DNA of 64,000 nucleotides. Source: Xylaria sp. FL1777 (taxonomy: Eukaryota > Ascomycota > Sordariomycetes > Xylariales > Xylariaceae). Numbering within the stretch: the first letter of the stretch is position 1; every line of letters starts with the position of its first letter. The translations under genes and the position numbers were made by a program. The notes under the pieces are model-generated. The model was not told the origin of the DNA. It did not search any database and saw only the letters and a program-made list of their open reading frames with translations. The stretch spans positions 1-64,000 of the forward strand of contig MU400652.1 of NCBI GenBank assembly GCA_022578965.1. The letters are read 5' to 3'. This document shows, one piece after another, positions 23,675 to 35,657 of the stretch.

Positions 23675-26503
23675 ATGGATGGCCTTTCCAAGGCCGAGTA
23701 TCCCGCTCTGCTGGTAGGCTGTCCCAATTGTGTAGGATTGCGGTAGTATTGCGGGCGCATCGTTGACTGGTTCTTTTTCTAGGATACTCTCCATCCCGGC
23801 CAAGCCGTTGCTGTTCTCACCGACCGAGTTAAGCGCATCACCAAGGTCAACAATGAAATCGCCGACTGGCTGCAGGTGCGAGTCGAGGCCTTAACCACCG
23901 CCGAGGAGATACATGCCGGAAGCTGACGCGTATTCAGGAACGTCGGAGAGTCGAGGAACAATACGCCCAAGGACTACGCAGGCTAACTCAATTCCGTGTC
24001 CCTAATGCGCAATCAGAGCTCGGGTAAGCACCAGTCGGATTGGCGGCAGCCATGGCTCGTTGCGTACAACTTGGCTGACGATATTCAAGGAGCTTTCAGG
24101 CTCAATGGGACAAAATCCTCCAGTCTGTCGAGTTCGTCGCGACATCCCATCATACCTTCGCTACACACATCGAAAAAGAAGTTGAGACGCCCCTTCGGAT
24201 GTTTGAAGTCAAGAAAGAAATGCAAAATATTCAAACCATACAAGGGAACCTTCAAAAGGTGGCTAGGGAGCTAGAGGAGGCACAAGAAAAGTCGGACAAG
24301 CTGACCAAGAAGGGTGGCAAAGCCAGTGCTCAAAAGGTTGACATGGCTGCGAGCAAGCTTGAGTCTGCCACAAATCAGTGGAAATCGCAGGCTCCCTTCG
24401 TCTTTGAGAATCTCCAGGCTGTGGATGAGAGTCGCATGAATCAATTGCGCGATTGCTTGACCCAGTACGGCACCTTCGAAGGAGAACACGCGCAGAAGCT
24501 TCAAACCGATGCTGAAAGCGTGTTGAATAGTCTTCTCGACTACAATACCGCGAATGAGATTCAGCAATTTGTTTCGAAAGTGACCACAGGGCGCCCAAAA
24601 TTAGAGAAGCGAGCAACAACTGCGCGACAACCAACCAACACTAGTGGTCCAAGCACGCCTGGCACAGTACCATCAAGTGCCAATGTGCAAACAGAAGATG
24701 ATCGGAGTGATTATTCGGGATCTAAGGAGGGTCCGCCTGAGAATAAGTTGCGAAGTCGCATTGGCACTATGCTTGGGCGTCGGCGCCAGAGCATACACGG
24801 TGGGTTTGGCCAACTGGCACCATCGAAGAGTCCATTTGGGAGAAATACCAGGAGCAGTCATGGGCTTTCCCCAAGAGCTTCCTCAAGTAACCTGGGTGAC
24901 TCAACCAACCGACTGGGTGCGCTAGCGGAAGATCCCGACGACACAAGCGAGCCCTTCCGCACTTCCGAGGCTTCTAGGGAGAAGATTAGCCACGATGGTC
25001 CCAATGGTGTTGGAAGAGTTAACTCAACCGATGGAGTGCGACCGGCGACGGGGACAACCACCACGTCCCAAGTCAATGGAACAGGTGGTGCACTGGACGC
25101 ATTAGACGTGCCGCCTCCCCCGGGGCCTCCGCCGTCCCAGAGAGAGCCAGAGAAGGATGCAGAAGGGTTTAGTGTACCGACGTATTCGCATGATCCTATA
25201 TCACAGGCTGAAAAAGAGGCAGCTTCTCAAGAAACCGACCATGCGTTCAAGCTAAATATCCAAAAGGAGCCTGTCGCTGAAGAAGATGAGGAGGCTAAAA
25301 AAGCAGCCCTATCAAACGTTGCGAACAGTCTGTCTGCAATGGGAGCACCAGCGCGGAGGGTAGGCACTGTCAGAGGTCGTAGAGACGTGCGTAACACCAT
25401 ATATGTGCCGGGCCCTGTTTCCGAGAATTCCGCAAGTTCTACCGTGATGCCCCCTATCCCAACAATGTTCTCCAGAGCCACAGGCTTGTCAACATTGGCT
25501 TCCGAAGCTAGCGTCGCAGGAACATCCGACACGCAGTCTATCCGATCCGCCAATTCGCTGAGCAGCGTTGTTCAAGCAAAACACCCCGAAATGCACCAGC
25601 CAGGGCTGAATTCGTCTTTGATAGAAACTGTATCAGCGACTTTCGAGAACGGTACAGTTAAATCTGTGAAGGTCAACGGCGAAATTGCCTTGTCTTTCAA
25701 TCCTGGCGACGATACAAATCCACCATGTAAGTGCCATCCTAGAATATCTATTATGATGGCAAAATGCAGTCACTGACCACTTCCTAGCCCATCTATCTGT
25801 CCGAATCAACAATTTCTCTCTTCTCGACTCCATAGGCCCTAACCGGATCTTTGTCTCTAATAGCCCTGACCATCCTGATCAGTTCACGATGGACACTTCC
25901 CACCTCCGGAATACCCATATTGGTTTTTCATACAAACTACATTCTGATCCAACTGCGCCACTGAGCGAACATATTCCCATCCTGCTCCACCCTACGTGGA
26001 AGCCCCAAGGCGACAAACTCGGCCTACTAATGCAATACAAACTGAACCCATCATTCAACTTCGCAGCTGACAACTCTCCCATACAACTCCATAATCTCGT
26101 CATCTTTGCCACGTATGAAGGCAAAGCCTCTGGTGTCCAGACGAAGCCTTCTGGGACTCATCTGAAGGACAAGCATCTGGTATACTGGCGTCTTGGCGAC
26201 GTCACATTATCTCCAGGTGCAGACTGGCAGAAGATAGTATGTCGAGTTGTAGGAGAGCAAGGTGCCGAGCCGAAACCAGGTAGTGTCGAGGCTCGGTGGG
26301 AGTTTAGTCCCCCGGTGGATGCCGAAGCTGGCCAAACAATATCCCTCTCCAAATTCGAAGAAGGCAAGAGTAAGGAAGTCGAAATTGCCGATGACGATCC
26401 TTTTGCCGATGCGGCGTCGTCCGCCGCGGATGGAAAATGGGTTGATGTTCCTGCGGTGCGAAAGCTGCTGAGTGGGAGGTATGAAGCGAGACCGAGTCCC
26501 TAG
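23675..26503 (+). CDS. Syp1/FCHO-like endocytic adaptor (F-BAR plus mu-homology domain)
   Basis: Early adaptor of clathrin-mediated endocytosis and, in yeast, septin-linked membrane organisation. Exons 1-4 (23675-23713, from 23783, and after the introns near 23873 and 24025) encode an F-BAR domain: NEIADWLQ, ERRRVEEQYAQGLRRL, FQAQWDKILQSVE and HIEKEVETPLRMFEVKK, continuing as a long coiled coil to about 24590. A disordered Ser/Pro-rich middle with a polyproline run (VPPPPGPPPS) follows. The C-terminal mu-homology domain begins near ETVSATFENGTVKSVKVNGE, is crossed by one intron (about 25728-25788, GTAAGT...CCTAG) and ends with KWVDVPAVRKLLSGRY at 26503. DDPFAD near the end is a DPF motif of the kind that binds endocytic partners. 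The layout matches Syp1 and FCHO1/2. The gene looks intact and converges on Mad1. Confidence 0.88.
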
Positions 26504-27253
26504 TAAGTTTTACATATTGGTAGGATGAGAAGAAAGGGAATTGTATGCAAGGCAGAGTGTACTCGATATTCGGATTTCAAAGCGCTTGGGAAGAAATTTT
26601 ATCTTTTTTTTTTCTTTTTCATGGTTGATTACGACGCACTCGTTGTCGGCTATCTTTAAGGCCGATTTCCCCCCGCCTCATGGGACTCAATTACCTTATT
26701 GTCATCATCATCATCATCTGTTCTGAAATATTCCAAAAAGAAAAAAAGCATCGTACATAGTCTCGATAATTTGATCATACTTTGTCATATAACCAACCAT
26801 CACTGCAATATTAGTTAAGTTCTGGCTTACCCTAGACTAATCATCTCGGTCAGGCTAGACATGAATCATTATTACTTTTCACGTTATCAGTATTCCCATT
26901 AGTCTTTTTTTATCTTTGGCAAAGGATGTTCTGATACTATTCATATTGGAAATGTTGTCGATTTCTCAAGGCACGAATCGCTAGGTGGTGGATATCATGA
27001 ACTCCATATTACAACCCCGACTTTCCATCTATCTCGAGTTGCGAGCGAGGTATCAACCATATGTACATGTATTACCATTACAAGGCAGAGAAATAAATAG
27101 TCAGAGCCAAAAAGAACAACATCGTTCGCCCGCTGTCGTCTAAACGCCATTCATAGCTAATCGCAATCCTACTGTCGTGAAAGCAATCAAGATAGACAGG
27201 TAGAGAGGTAGAGAGATGGGTAGAGGGATATATAGATGGACGGAACAATTCGT
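26504..27253. other. Intergenic between convergent genes
   Basis: 3' flanks of the Syp1-like and Mad1 genes. T-rich and CATCATCATC stretches around 26590-26720 fit 3' UTR sequence. No gene is seen. Confidence 0.5.
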
Positions 27254-29593
27254 CTAGCCGCCTGCAGCACGTGTATGCTCCTCGTAGAACTCGAGGGTCA
27301 GGGCGGCGAGGAAGCCGGGGATACAGCCCTTGTCGCGGACCCAGAACTGGATCTGGTCGGCGATCCGGCGGGCGAAGGGGCTCTGGGGCCCGCCGCTAAC
27401 CTTCATGGTGCCGCGCTCGCCGTCGAAGACGATGCTGTTCTCGTGCTCGTCCGTGGCGCTGGGGCAGTACAGACTCTCGACGCGCATCTTGCCGTTCGGG
27501 ATGAACGTCACCGTCCACCCTAGCGTACTAAAGATGGCCTCCTTGAACTCCTGCGACTTGGCCGCCCAAACCTCCTTCAGCCGCCGCGTCGTCTTCTGCG
27601 CCGACGCCGTCTCCCGCTGCGCCTCCTCGATCTCGCGCCGCGCCGCGGCCAGCTGGGACGCTGGGATTAGAGCTGCCTTCGGGTTGCGCCGCGCTTCTTT
27701 GGACAGCTGGGCGAGTAGTTCTTGGTTCTCGAGCTTGAGGGCCGCCAATGTGGCTGTTTTGATGGCTTCGAAATCAGAGGTGGGGTTTGAGCGCAGGGAT
27801 AGGACTCGTGTCTTGTTTGCTGACTCTGCTGCTGCGAGTCGCGAGTTCAGGACCTCATGCTCCTTTTGCAAGAGCTGGTGCGCCGTTTGGAGTTTTGAGA
27901 GGTCGTCTGCTAGTTTACGACGTTTCCGGTTCAGTTCGCCTAGCTGCTCGTTCTCTGATTCATCCGTGTGACTCCGCTTTGACCCAACAGCAGGTTCTTG
28001 GGTTCCAGCCGATGCCTCAGCCACCGACAGCTCTTTGTGTAGGCTTTGGACTTCTTCCTTGTACGTGTCAACAAGTTTCTCGAGCTCAGAAATGCGGTCG
28101 ACCTTCTGCTGGTCGAAGTTGCCTGTGTCGAAGGTCTCATCTTCCGCATCAAAAGTCTTCAGCTGAGCCCGTAGATATTCAATTTCCTTTGTAGCTAACG
28201 CGCGTTGCCTTTCCAGCCGAGCCTGGGATTTGCCAGCAGTGAGAGGAGCAGCAGTTGTTCTTGATTTCTCAAGCTGTGTTGTCAGGTTCTTTTTGTCCGA
28301 CTCTAATGACTTGATTATCTCATCTCGCTCGGCGATTTGAGGCTGTACCTCGCCTAGCTTCTCCACGAGGGAGGCCGAGTTATAGCGCTCCTCGACAAGG
28401 GCACGAGCGACGGCCTCGGGAGAATCGAATTCCATAACTCCGTCCTCTGCGCTAGCGTTCTGTAGAAAAGCTGTCCAAGCCAACCGTTCGTTCTCCAGTC
28501 GTTGCTTCTGGATGAGGACCTCGTTGAGTTCTGCCTCTAGTGCCTGAGCAGCGTCAACTTTTCGTTGCAGCGAACGCTTTTCTTCCTCGACAATCTCAAC
28601 AGCCTTGTGGACCTGGCGAAGATGCACCAGTTCGGCATGTTGTTTGGATGTTTTGGCCTCCAGTGATCGTATGTGCTGAACCTGGTCACTCAGTTCCCGA
28701 CGAATTATCGCAATGGTCTCAGCGTCGCCCGTCTGGGCTTTCAACCGTATTATTTCTGCCTCTAGGTTGCCGACGAGCCTATCTTGTTGGGCTGATCTGT
28801 CCTGCGCAGCACTTAGTGATGATTCGCGTGTTTGGGCGTCGTGTTCTAGCTCCTCGATAGTCTGCCGTAAGTCCGCCAGCTGTGCCTCCACCTCGTTAGC
28901 TCGCCTTTGGGTCATGCGCTCTCCCTCCTCCTTGGCAACAGACAAGTCCTCCAGTTGTTCCCTGAGTAGCCGTGCTTCGTCTTGGGACTCGCGCAGTCTC
29001 CTGTCCAGCTCGGCAGTATCCTGGGCCGAGGACTCTTTCACGGTCTGTAGCTCCTCCTGCATGGACTCGTATTGGCGTTGCGCCCTGCTCTTTTCGCCCT
29101 CGGCTGCCTGTTTCTGCTTGAAGTCGTCTTCGGCCTTGCGCTGGACCTCGCGAATCTCGTTCTCGTGTTGTAGCACCAGCATCTCCTTCTCCTGCTCGGT
29201 GGTCTCGATGCGGTAGCGCATGGTAGCAACTTCAGCCTTCAGCTCTTCTATGCGCTTGCGCTGGGTCTCGTATTCTTCGGCGTCGGGTGGCGCGAGGTTT
29301 TCTTTAGAACTCTCGCGCGACGAGGCCCGCACCGACTCGCCGGGCTCGTGGCTCTGTCGCGAAGACGGCCGATCATGGTGGGCAGAAGAGGCATGTTCGG
29401 CGCCGGTGAGCAGGTCGTAGCTTGGCTGGGTGTTGTGCGAGGCGCGAAACGACGCGATCTAGAGCATGTCGAGATGGTCGTGTGAGGAAGGCTTCTTGGC
29501 AGGGGCATTTCTTTATTTACTTACGCGCGACGCTCTTAAAGAGGTCTGTGGCAGCGTGCTGCTCCCTCCGCTTTTCCGCAGGCGGCCCGACAT
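27254..29593 (-). CDS. MAD1: Spindle assembly checkpoint protein Mad1
   Basis: Mad1 holds Mad2 at unattached kinetochores and the nuclear pore and is needed for the spindle checkpoint. A short first exon (29593 to about 29523, MSGRLRKSGG) is joined by a GTAAGT...CTCTAG intron to one long exon ending at 27254, about 758 residues. Most of the protein is charged heptad coiled coil. Near the last third, TRVLSLRSNPTSDF has the form of the Mad2-interaction motif (compare KVLHMSLNPT in human). The C-terminal RWD-like domain starts around FSTLGWTVTFIPNGKMRVES and ends FLAALTLEFYEEHTR, as in fungal Mad1. The length, motif and C-terminal domain agree. No defect was seen. It is the best-conserved landmark in the window together with TAM41. 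Confidence 0.9.
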
Positions 29594-30292
29594 CGAGGTG
29601 ACTGCTTCTTCTTCTTCTGGGCGCCTGTATCTACGAATTCGCGCAGCTATAGGTGCCTAGTTAGGAGGTTCCTGGAACAGACTCGAGCTTCAAATCATTT
29701 TGGCCAAGTACCTTACGCAGTCTGTGTTCAGTAAAGTGTTCCTTGTCAGGTATTCTTGGCGCGCTAACACCTTCGCCCCACCGGGCAGAAGTATTCCTAA
29801 AGTGGCTAGAGCTACCACCAGCCACGATCCCGTTACGCCGGGTTTTACGTGGGTGGATTAAATTGGGGACTTTATGCACTGAGCCCGTCCTGAGCGAAAC
29901 CCCACCTATGCGTGCATAAAGCTGATCATAAGATAACGGAGGATTACGGTGGATTACGGTGGTCTGCCGTGTCTGCGTATCCAAACGGAGCATTTCTTAC
30001 TTCTTGGCAATGGCGACTAGAGCACCTAGTAAGTAACCTGAAGCAACTTCATAACACTTATTATTTTCACAGCCAACTATTCACTCAATACATATATCGA
30101 TGTATCACTAATAGATTCCTTGTCCCAACCAACGCTTACCTTCGCCGCCCGTCCCCTGCAGACTTGCAACGCCTTCTAACGTGTCTGGCAATATGATCAG
30201 GTTCAGCAGCAAGACGTTTACGCTCTAAGCGCAGGACTTCATCATCAATAGTCGCTGACTTCAAACATCCCGCAGTTGACAGCCAGCGGTCT
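29594..30292. other. Intergenic
   Basis: Upstream of Mad1 and downstream of the sirtuin relic. A short tandem repeat of GGATTACGGT lies at about 29939-29962. No gene is seen. Confidence 0.45.
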
Positions 30293-31276
30293 CAAGTTGT
30301 CAAATCATTAACCCACGCATCGCATTTCCACTCAACCCAGTAGTCAACCACCCCATCCCAGTGCTTTCTAGGCGGCCCTTTCTGGTTAATATACAACACA
30401 AGGCCATCATTCTTGTGAGCAAGTTTCACAAATTCTCTAGTCAGTTTCTAGATGCCATGTACTATAAGACTCGTCCCGAGGATCAAAAGCAAGCCGACAT
30501 CAAGGGACAAATCATGTTGAATTATCTCTGCGATCGTCTGGGCCCGCGGGTCTGGCTCGTCGTATAGGAGGATGCCTGGTCGGAGAAGTCCTGGCTGTGG
30601 CTGTAGTGTACGGCCCCTTCTGCTCATGGTAGGACAAGCTGGACAGGGAGGAAGTTGGAAGTTGCCCATGTGCCGCTGAGCTCAGCAACTGGGACCAACT
30701 GCATTGCTGTCTACATTTTATGCACGGAAGCAAACGAATCGATCCATGCAATTTCACACATTCAACGCCTCAAGGCAGAGATGGTTGAAGTGGCGCTGTT
30801 GTGTCGGAGGTAGGGTCGGAAATGAAAACACCTGGCCCTTTGCTTACGTCTATGCAAAGACCTGCTTGCTCTTCGAGGCAATCGATATTCTGCGTATATG
30901 TTCTGACGAGTTGGCCACTTTTCAATAGATCCATAAGGAATCGATGCGGTAGGCTTGGCTGACTAGTCTCTGCATGCTCAAATAGTTCAAGGCAGAGTTT
31001 GATCAGTGCGGGCCCGTCTGATAGATAAGAAAGAGCCGTTTGCTGAAAGAGATCTCGAGTCTTGACACCGGGTCGATTTAAGTTCAATGATTCGAAATCC
31101 TAGTCCTGTGAGCATCACCAAAACTCAAGGGGTCTTTATTCTTACTGGGATGCCGGCACTGGTACTGATACAGCACCTGTGATAGCGATAACTCGATTCG
31201 ACCTTGCTATCACCTTAGCCAACTCCTCCAAAGTATCATGAGACTCGGCAGTAGTGTGGCAGACAGTCTGAAGCAT
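30293..31276 (-). pseudogene. Sir2-family (sirtuin) NAD-dependent deacylase pseudogene
   Basis: Sirtuin signatures appear in order on the minus strand: ELAKVIARSNRVIAITGA (NAD-binding start), DFESLNLNRPGVKTRDLF, RTYTQNIDCLEEQAGL, GVECVKLHGSIRLLPC with CIKC, CPAC, LLRPGILLYDEP, ITQHDLSL-like IIQHDLSLDVGLLLILGTSL, and DYWVEWKCDAW. They are not in one frame. The GAGIS loop has lost bases after ITGA. A TGA interrupts just before GVECV. The frame shifts between the two zinc-binding Cys pairs (about 30680-30700). A TAG follows GTSLIVHGI (about 30468). With the NAD loop, zinc site and C-terminus all broken, this copy should be inactive. The TGA is consistent with a C-to-T change in CGA. The N-terminal intron (about 31167-31122) still looks normal, so decay may be fairly recent. 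Confidence 0.8.
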
Positions 31277-31699
31277 GGTTGCGGATAGGTGGTGAAATTG
31301 GAAGCTTCAGGGGTGGATCATCTAGAAGCGGTGCTTGGGTAGGAAATCCATGATATTATCAGATAGGGAGCTTTCGAGTATTTATTCTCGAAGAAGATTT
31401 TGATGGCGACGATGATAGAAAGGGGAGACCTCTCTTCTGTTAGTTGCAACCATCCAGCTTTCAGCATTTGACATGGCCACAAGGAAGCTGAGCTAGAAGA
31501 GTACAAGTCATTTTACCTATAATAGGCAAGCAATGGGCTTTTAGTATTTGACTTAGCCTCGAGGAAGCTGGCCCGAGAGGGTATTATACACCCGATCGAG
31601 GCGCATGACGGATGACTTTCTAAGAAGTCATTTATCATAAGCCCTTATAAGGGACAAGAGATCTTGCATCTGGTTTGAAAAGTTGCAAAAAGATAAATG
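31277..31699. other. Intergenic with imperfect short repeats
   Basis: Two loosely similar segments (about 31455-31500 and 31535-31577; both contain ATTTGAC and GGAAGCTG) lie in tandem. No gene is seen. Confidence 0.35.
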
Positions 31700-31798
31700 T
31701 GGTCAGTATGAGGGTCGAACTCATGGCCTTCGCATTACTTGATACAGTAATATTATACTGTATTAGTACGACGCTCTAACCAACTGAGCTAACCAACC
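31700..31798 (-). tRNA. tRNA-Ile (anticodon AAU), with intron
   Basis: On the minus strand a cloverleaf forms: acceptor stem GGTTGGT pairing with ACTGACC (two G-U pairs), D-arm GCTCAGTTGGTTAGAGC, anticodon stem TCGTA/TGCGA with loop C-T-A-A-T-A, and T-arm ATGAG-TTCGACC-CTCAT, then discriminator A. A 25-nt intron interrupts the loop after position 37. The anticodon AAT (read as IAU) indicates isoleucine. Mature and intron sequence appear identical to the copy at 32074-32172, which lies in opposite orientation. Confidence 0.88.
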
Positions 31799-31962
31799 AA
31801 GTAACGATTGGAGATCAGGAACTCTTATTCGGAGTTCAGTAGTACCCGGCCATGCCCGTATCATACAGGTCCACAGGCTTGTACCTCCAAACCGATTTGG
31901 TCCGCATGCTTCACTACTGCGTATGCCAACTGCCAGCTTCAAATCTGTCTTAACCTGTGTAG

Positions 31963-32432
31963 TCTGGTGGGGAAATACATGGATTGTGGGTTGCGCACTG
32001 ACCACCTTGTGCAGGGCTAATGCCAGGTACGTACCTAATCAGCAATAAGCGGGCGATTATTCAACGATTATTCGGTTGGTTAGCTCAGTTGGTTAGAGCG
32101 TCGTACTAATACAGTATAATATTACTGTATCAAGTAATGCGAAGGCCATGAGTTCGACCCTCATACTGACCATTAACTCTCTTTTTGTGCTGCTTCTCCT
32201 GGCCGTGTAGACCAAGAAAATTTTTTTAACGGCCGCTTCCATTATAGGAGGGAGGAGTAAGCTTTTTCTCTATTAGACGCATGATATTACAGGTAATATG
32301 TCACAGAAGCAATAGTAGCTGTAGGTGCGATGACTAACAAGCCCCTCTATTCTGGAAATAATAATCTACTTGAAGAAGAGAGGAAAAGACAAGGTATTCT
32401 GTACAGGAATTCTGGTGGGGAAATACATGGAT
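31963..32432. repeat. 22-bp direct repeat flanking a tRNA gene
   Basis: A perfect 22-bp sequence starting TCTGGTGGGGAAATACAT occurs at 31963-31984 and again at 32411-32432, on either side of the plus-strand tRNA-Ile gene. The neighbouring bases differ. This is longer than expected by chance in this span and may mark a small duplicated or inserted segment. Confidence 0.6.
32074..32172 (+). tRNA. tRNA-Ile (anticodon AAU), with intron
   Basis: Same cloverleaf, AAT anticodon and 25-nt intron as the copy at 31700-31798, but on the plus strand. The two copies form an inverted repeat about 275 bp apart. Similarity does not appear to extend beyond the tRNA itself, which suggests retention or gene conversion rather than a recent large inverted duplication. 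Confidence 0.88.
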
Positions 32433-32955
32433 CTGGCACCTTCTCTCATCATCATCACTTTCGACACAGCTTATTTACACATCACCCCTTGGTTTCCCCT
32501 ACCACAAGACAAGTCAAAGACGCGACATGTCAGGGACTAGGGTCGCAGCAGGGTAGAAGGAGCTTAATTGTGGGGAGACAGTCTAGTATTTACTATATAA
32601 GGATGAGTTCCCTTCCAATACTTCTTAGGGGAACTCAGGAATCAATAATATTGAGCTTTTACCCATAACTATGACCTAGTAGCTACCCTTCCGTAACTTA
32701 ACTTCACTCTGGAGACAAACATCTCTGACACGACACCGGTAATCAGACGTTCTTAAGTACATCCAGTACTGCGATAGAGCTTTTGAGTATGAGCATATGT
32801 GCCAATTAATTAAGCCTACACACGATTGTCTGTCACGAAATACTGAGAATACTTGAATCATGCAGGCTTCGGATTGTTTTGATGCGATGCTTAAGCATCG
32901 CCTTACTAAAATGAGCACATTGAATCCTACCTAGTATTCGACACTCGATGTCAAC
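32173..32955. other. Intergenic
   Basis: Apart from the second copy of the 22-bp repeat, nothing coding is seen. Open frames here are short and lack features. Confidence 0.4.
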
Positions 32956-35135
32956 ATGCCTGCCGATGTTGAGTACGACCGGCATCAAACTATTGTAACA
33001 CTTCTCTCAGGCGAAGCTATTGCTCGGCGTTTTGTGGAGGCAGCCGCCACCCAATTGGGACAGCATGAACTTGCCTTGCTTGTTGAATTCTTTGATAACC
33101 AGGATCGCCCAGTCATTTACCGAGAAGGAGGACTTCGCTTCCATTCTGGCTAATAAACTTGAAGCCTTCTATGCCGCAGAGACAAGCCTTTCGAACCAAG
33201 ATCGCACACGCCTCACTATAGCCTCAGGACGTGAGAATTCGGATCTCGGACTGATTCTCCATGTTGTGAGCCATGATAGGCAGCATGTTGCATTTTGGGA
33301 CCCCGAATCGCCTACCATCCAGCTTCTTCATGGTAAAGGTCTGGACGATGAAGCACTCTTTGGTTACGATTGGCACTGGCGTGCCGAATGCTCAGATGAT
33401 CGCCGCAAACCACAATGTACGACAACGCGCTGGTCGAAAGAACTGAAAAGATTTCATGATGAATTCTCTGCAGATGTTGCCAAAATCCTGCCGCTGCCGT
33501 TTCTTATTGTTGCGGGTGTTTGTCCAGCCAATTCGTATCAGTCCGCCTGATAGGAAAATCAAATTTTGCCTGGAATTCGATACGGAAGGTCAATGTCTAA
33601 AAAGAATCACACTCATCATTGATCATCCAGCGGCTATATTTTATGCGAAACCGGCACTCATCCGCGAGATCACTATGCGCCTCGACGCTAGGCTCAACAT
33701 GATTCTCTAGTTACTCAGCAAGAAGTACACAGTTGACTACTTTCTCAGCAAAAGATCCATCTGCCACTATACTCGCTGGACACCTAATAGCTTTAAGCAT
33801 GGCCTGAAGGGAGCACCACTAGCAGAATTGCATGCTCATAGGAAACAAGAAACGAACTCGGGGAAGCACTTGAAAATTAGCTGCTATTCTTCTCCGTTCC
33901 TCGAGTGGGCGGCAAGCTATTTAGGGGAGGATCCGAATTCGATTCTACAATGAGGCTTATCGCTTGCCAACGCTATACAAGACAAGATCAGTGCTAAAAT
34001 TAGTCATAAAAGCCGAATTCGGACACAAAAATTGGCTGGTCGTTGCCTCAATGATAACGATTCTGGGTCTACTGAAGCACCAAGTAGTGCTCCCATCTCT
34101 GATCAAAGCAGACAGCAATCCAGCCAACGCCAAGCCACAGAGAACTCGGAATCAGTGACGTCAAGCTCATTCTCCCTTGAAGAAATAATGCAAGCACTTC
34201 AATGGCTGACACAAACAATTGAAAAGGGGAAGGAGTATGCAGATTGGAGCAGTCCCTTTGCACAATTGTCCCCCCATCAAAATTGTCCCCCCATCAACTG
34301 TTGTCGATGGAAGGTGAGATGGCCGTTGCAGAAGCACTTTTCACCCTACGACTTCAAAATATTAACGAGGCTCTTGACGAAAACGAGCGGGACAAAAAGA
34401 TATCAAACATGGAGAACGCTCTCCGGGTCAAGCTCTATAGTGTTCGCAAGAAATACGGGGTGGTGATTAAACCAAGACGCCGCAAACATGCAACTGCATC
34501 GACAGACTCAGCGAAATTGATGAACCCCACGACTCTCCAAACTGTCTACGCGAGCCATCATTCAAGCGCTCTCAGTGACGGCAATTCGCCGACGCGTGGG
34601 AACGTAGTCCCTCGGAAACGCTGCTCCAGGGTGAAACATTTCAGATTAGCGGCGCACGACGAGATCGAATGCGTATCCACCTGCCATTCAAGTTGGATGT
34701 GAAAATACCTGCGGCAGCTGACCCGCTTGCGGTTTTCCTTCAGTGTCACCTGGTTCAGGACGGAAGTCAGCACACGAACTATTTTGCCACGGATGCTCTG
34801 TTTGGTGGCCCCGCCCGGCGACTCGGCATTCAGATACGGTACCAAGAGCTCGAGACAAGCTTGCGTGAGACTCGGGACTTGTGAACGCGCAGAAGAGTGA
34901 TCTATTAGTTGGACTCCTCGAGCACCGAAGCGAAATTGATACCGACGACAAGCTGCGTCCGGGCAGTGCCGTTGAGGATGATAAGCAGACCGTTACCTCT
35001 TGCCCAAAGCCGAGGCAAGAAAGAAGGCCTAATTCGTTCGAGGGAACTGGGAATGAGAACAGTGTTTTTAAGATCGGATATAAATACCTTAAAGTACGGC
35101 AACTGGTTCGACGCCTATTCAATCGAAGGATCTGA
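32956..35135 (+). pseudogene. Multi-frameshift relic of an unknown fungal protein
   Basis: Protein-like segments run down the plus strand in alternating frames. They include DVEYDRHQTIVTLLSGEAIA (32956), a longer piece with LTIASGRENSDLGLILHVVS and WHWRAECSDDRRKPQCTTTR (33020-33550), KIKFCLEFDTEGQCLKRITL (33560-33710), YTVDYFLSKRSICHYTRWTP (about 33725-33950), a Ser-rich stretch (34020-34260), then a helical charged piece with RDKKISNMENALRVKLYSVR and a basic region (34300-34620). Stops and frameshifts separate them. One frameshift is explained directly: AATTGTCCCCCCATCAA is present twice in tandem at about 34264-34297, a 17-bp duplication. I do not recognise the ancestral family. The strong composition and continuity suggest a gene inactivated by indels rather than chance frames. 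Confidence 0.6.
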
Positions 35136-35657
35136 CAACAAGAAGAGGTCGCCACCTTGAGAGCACGTAGACAAATCACGGCGGTAAATGAAGCATAGGT
35201 ATGCTGAAAATAGATCCTGTTCTCAACCAATTGATGATGGGCTGCTGACACTGAGCGGACTAAGCGTGCTCGGTGTCCCTTTCTCGCATACATTTAAAAG
35301 ATACTGGATGGTGACAATGAAAAGATACAGTTCTGTTCTCAACCAATAAGCTGAAAGAACACAAATAGCTAGCTAGTGTTTACACGAACAAATAGATGAA
35401 AATGGAAAAGGAGGCTTACGGATTTCGGTTAAAAGTGCTAGTATTGACTAGACACTATTTCTATCTCCCAGCTTGCTATAGTGAATCAAAAGCATCATAA
35501 ATAAAGGATGTAGAATTTAAAAAGGGAACATTAACTACATATAATGACATCAACTTCACATTTATCATTATGTAGAGGTCGAAGTAGAGCGGGAAAAAAA
35601 CATGAAGAAAAATAAACTCTAGGAAAAGGAGGCAAAATTTTCAAAAAGAGAGTGAAG
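35136..35657. other. Intergenic, AT-leaning
   Basis: No gene is seen. The phrase GTTCTCAACCAAT recurs at about 35219 and 35335 with similar neighbours (AGATCCT / AGATACA), a weak direct repeat. Confidence 0.35.

Noticed and set aside
24263..24634. Minus-strand open frame over the Syp1-like gene
   Set aside because: It is antisense to the F-BAR coiled coil; no motif.
27236..29420. Several plus-strand open frames of 60-210 codons
   Set aside because: They are antisense to the Mad1 coiled-coil exon, whose codon bias leaves other frames open; no features of their own.
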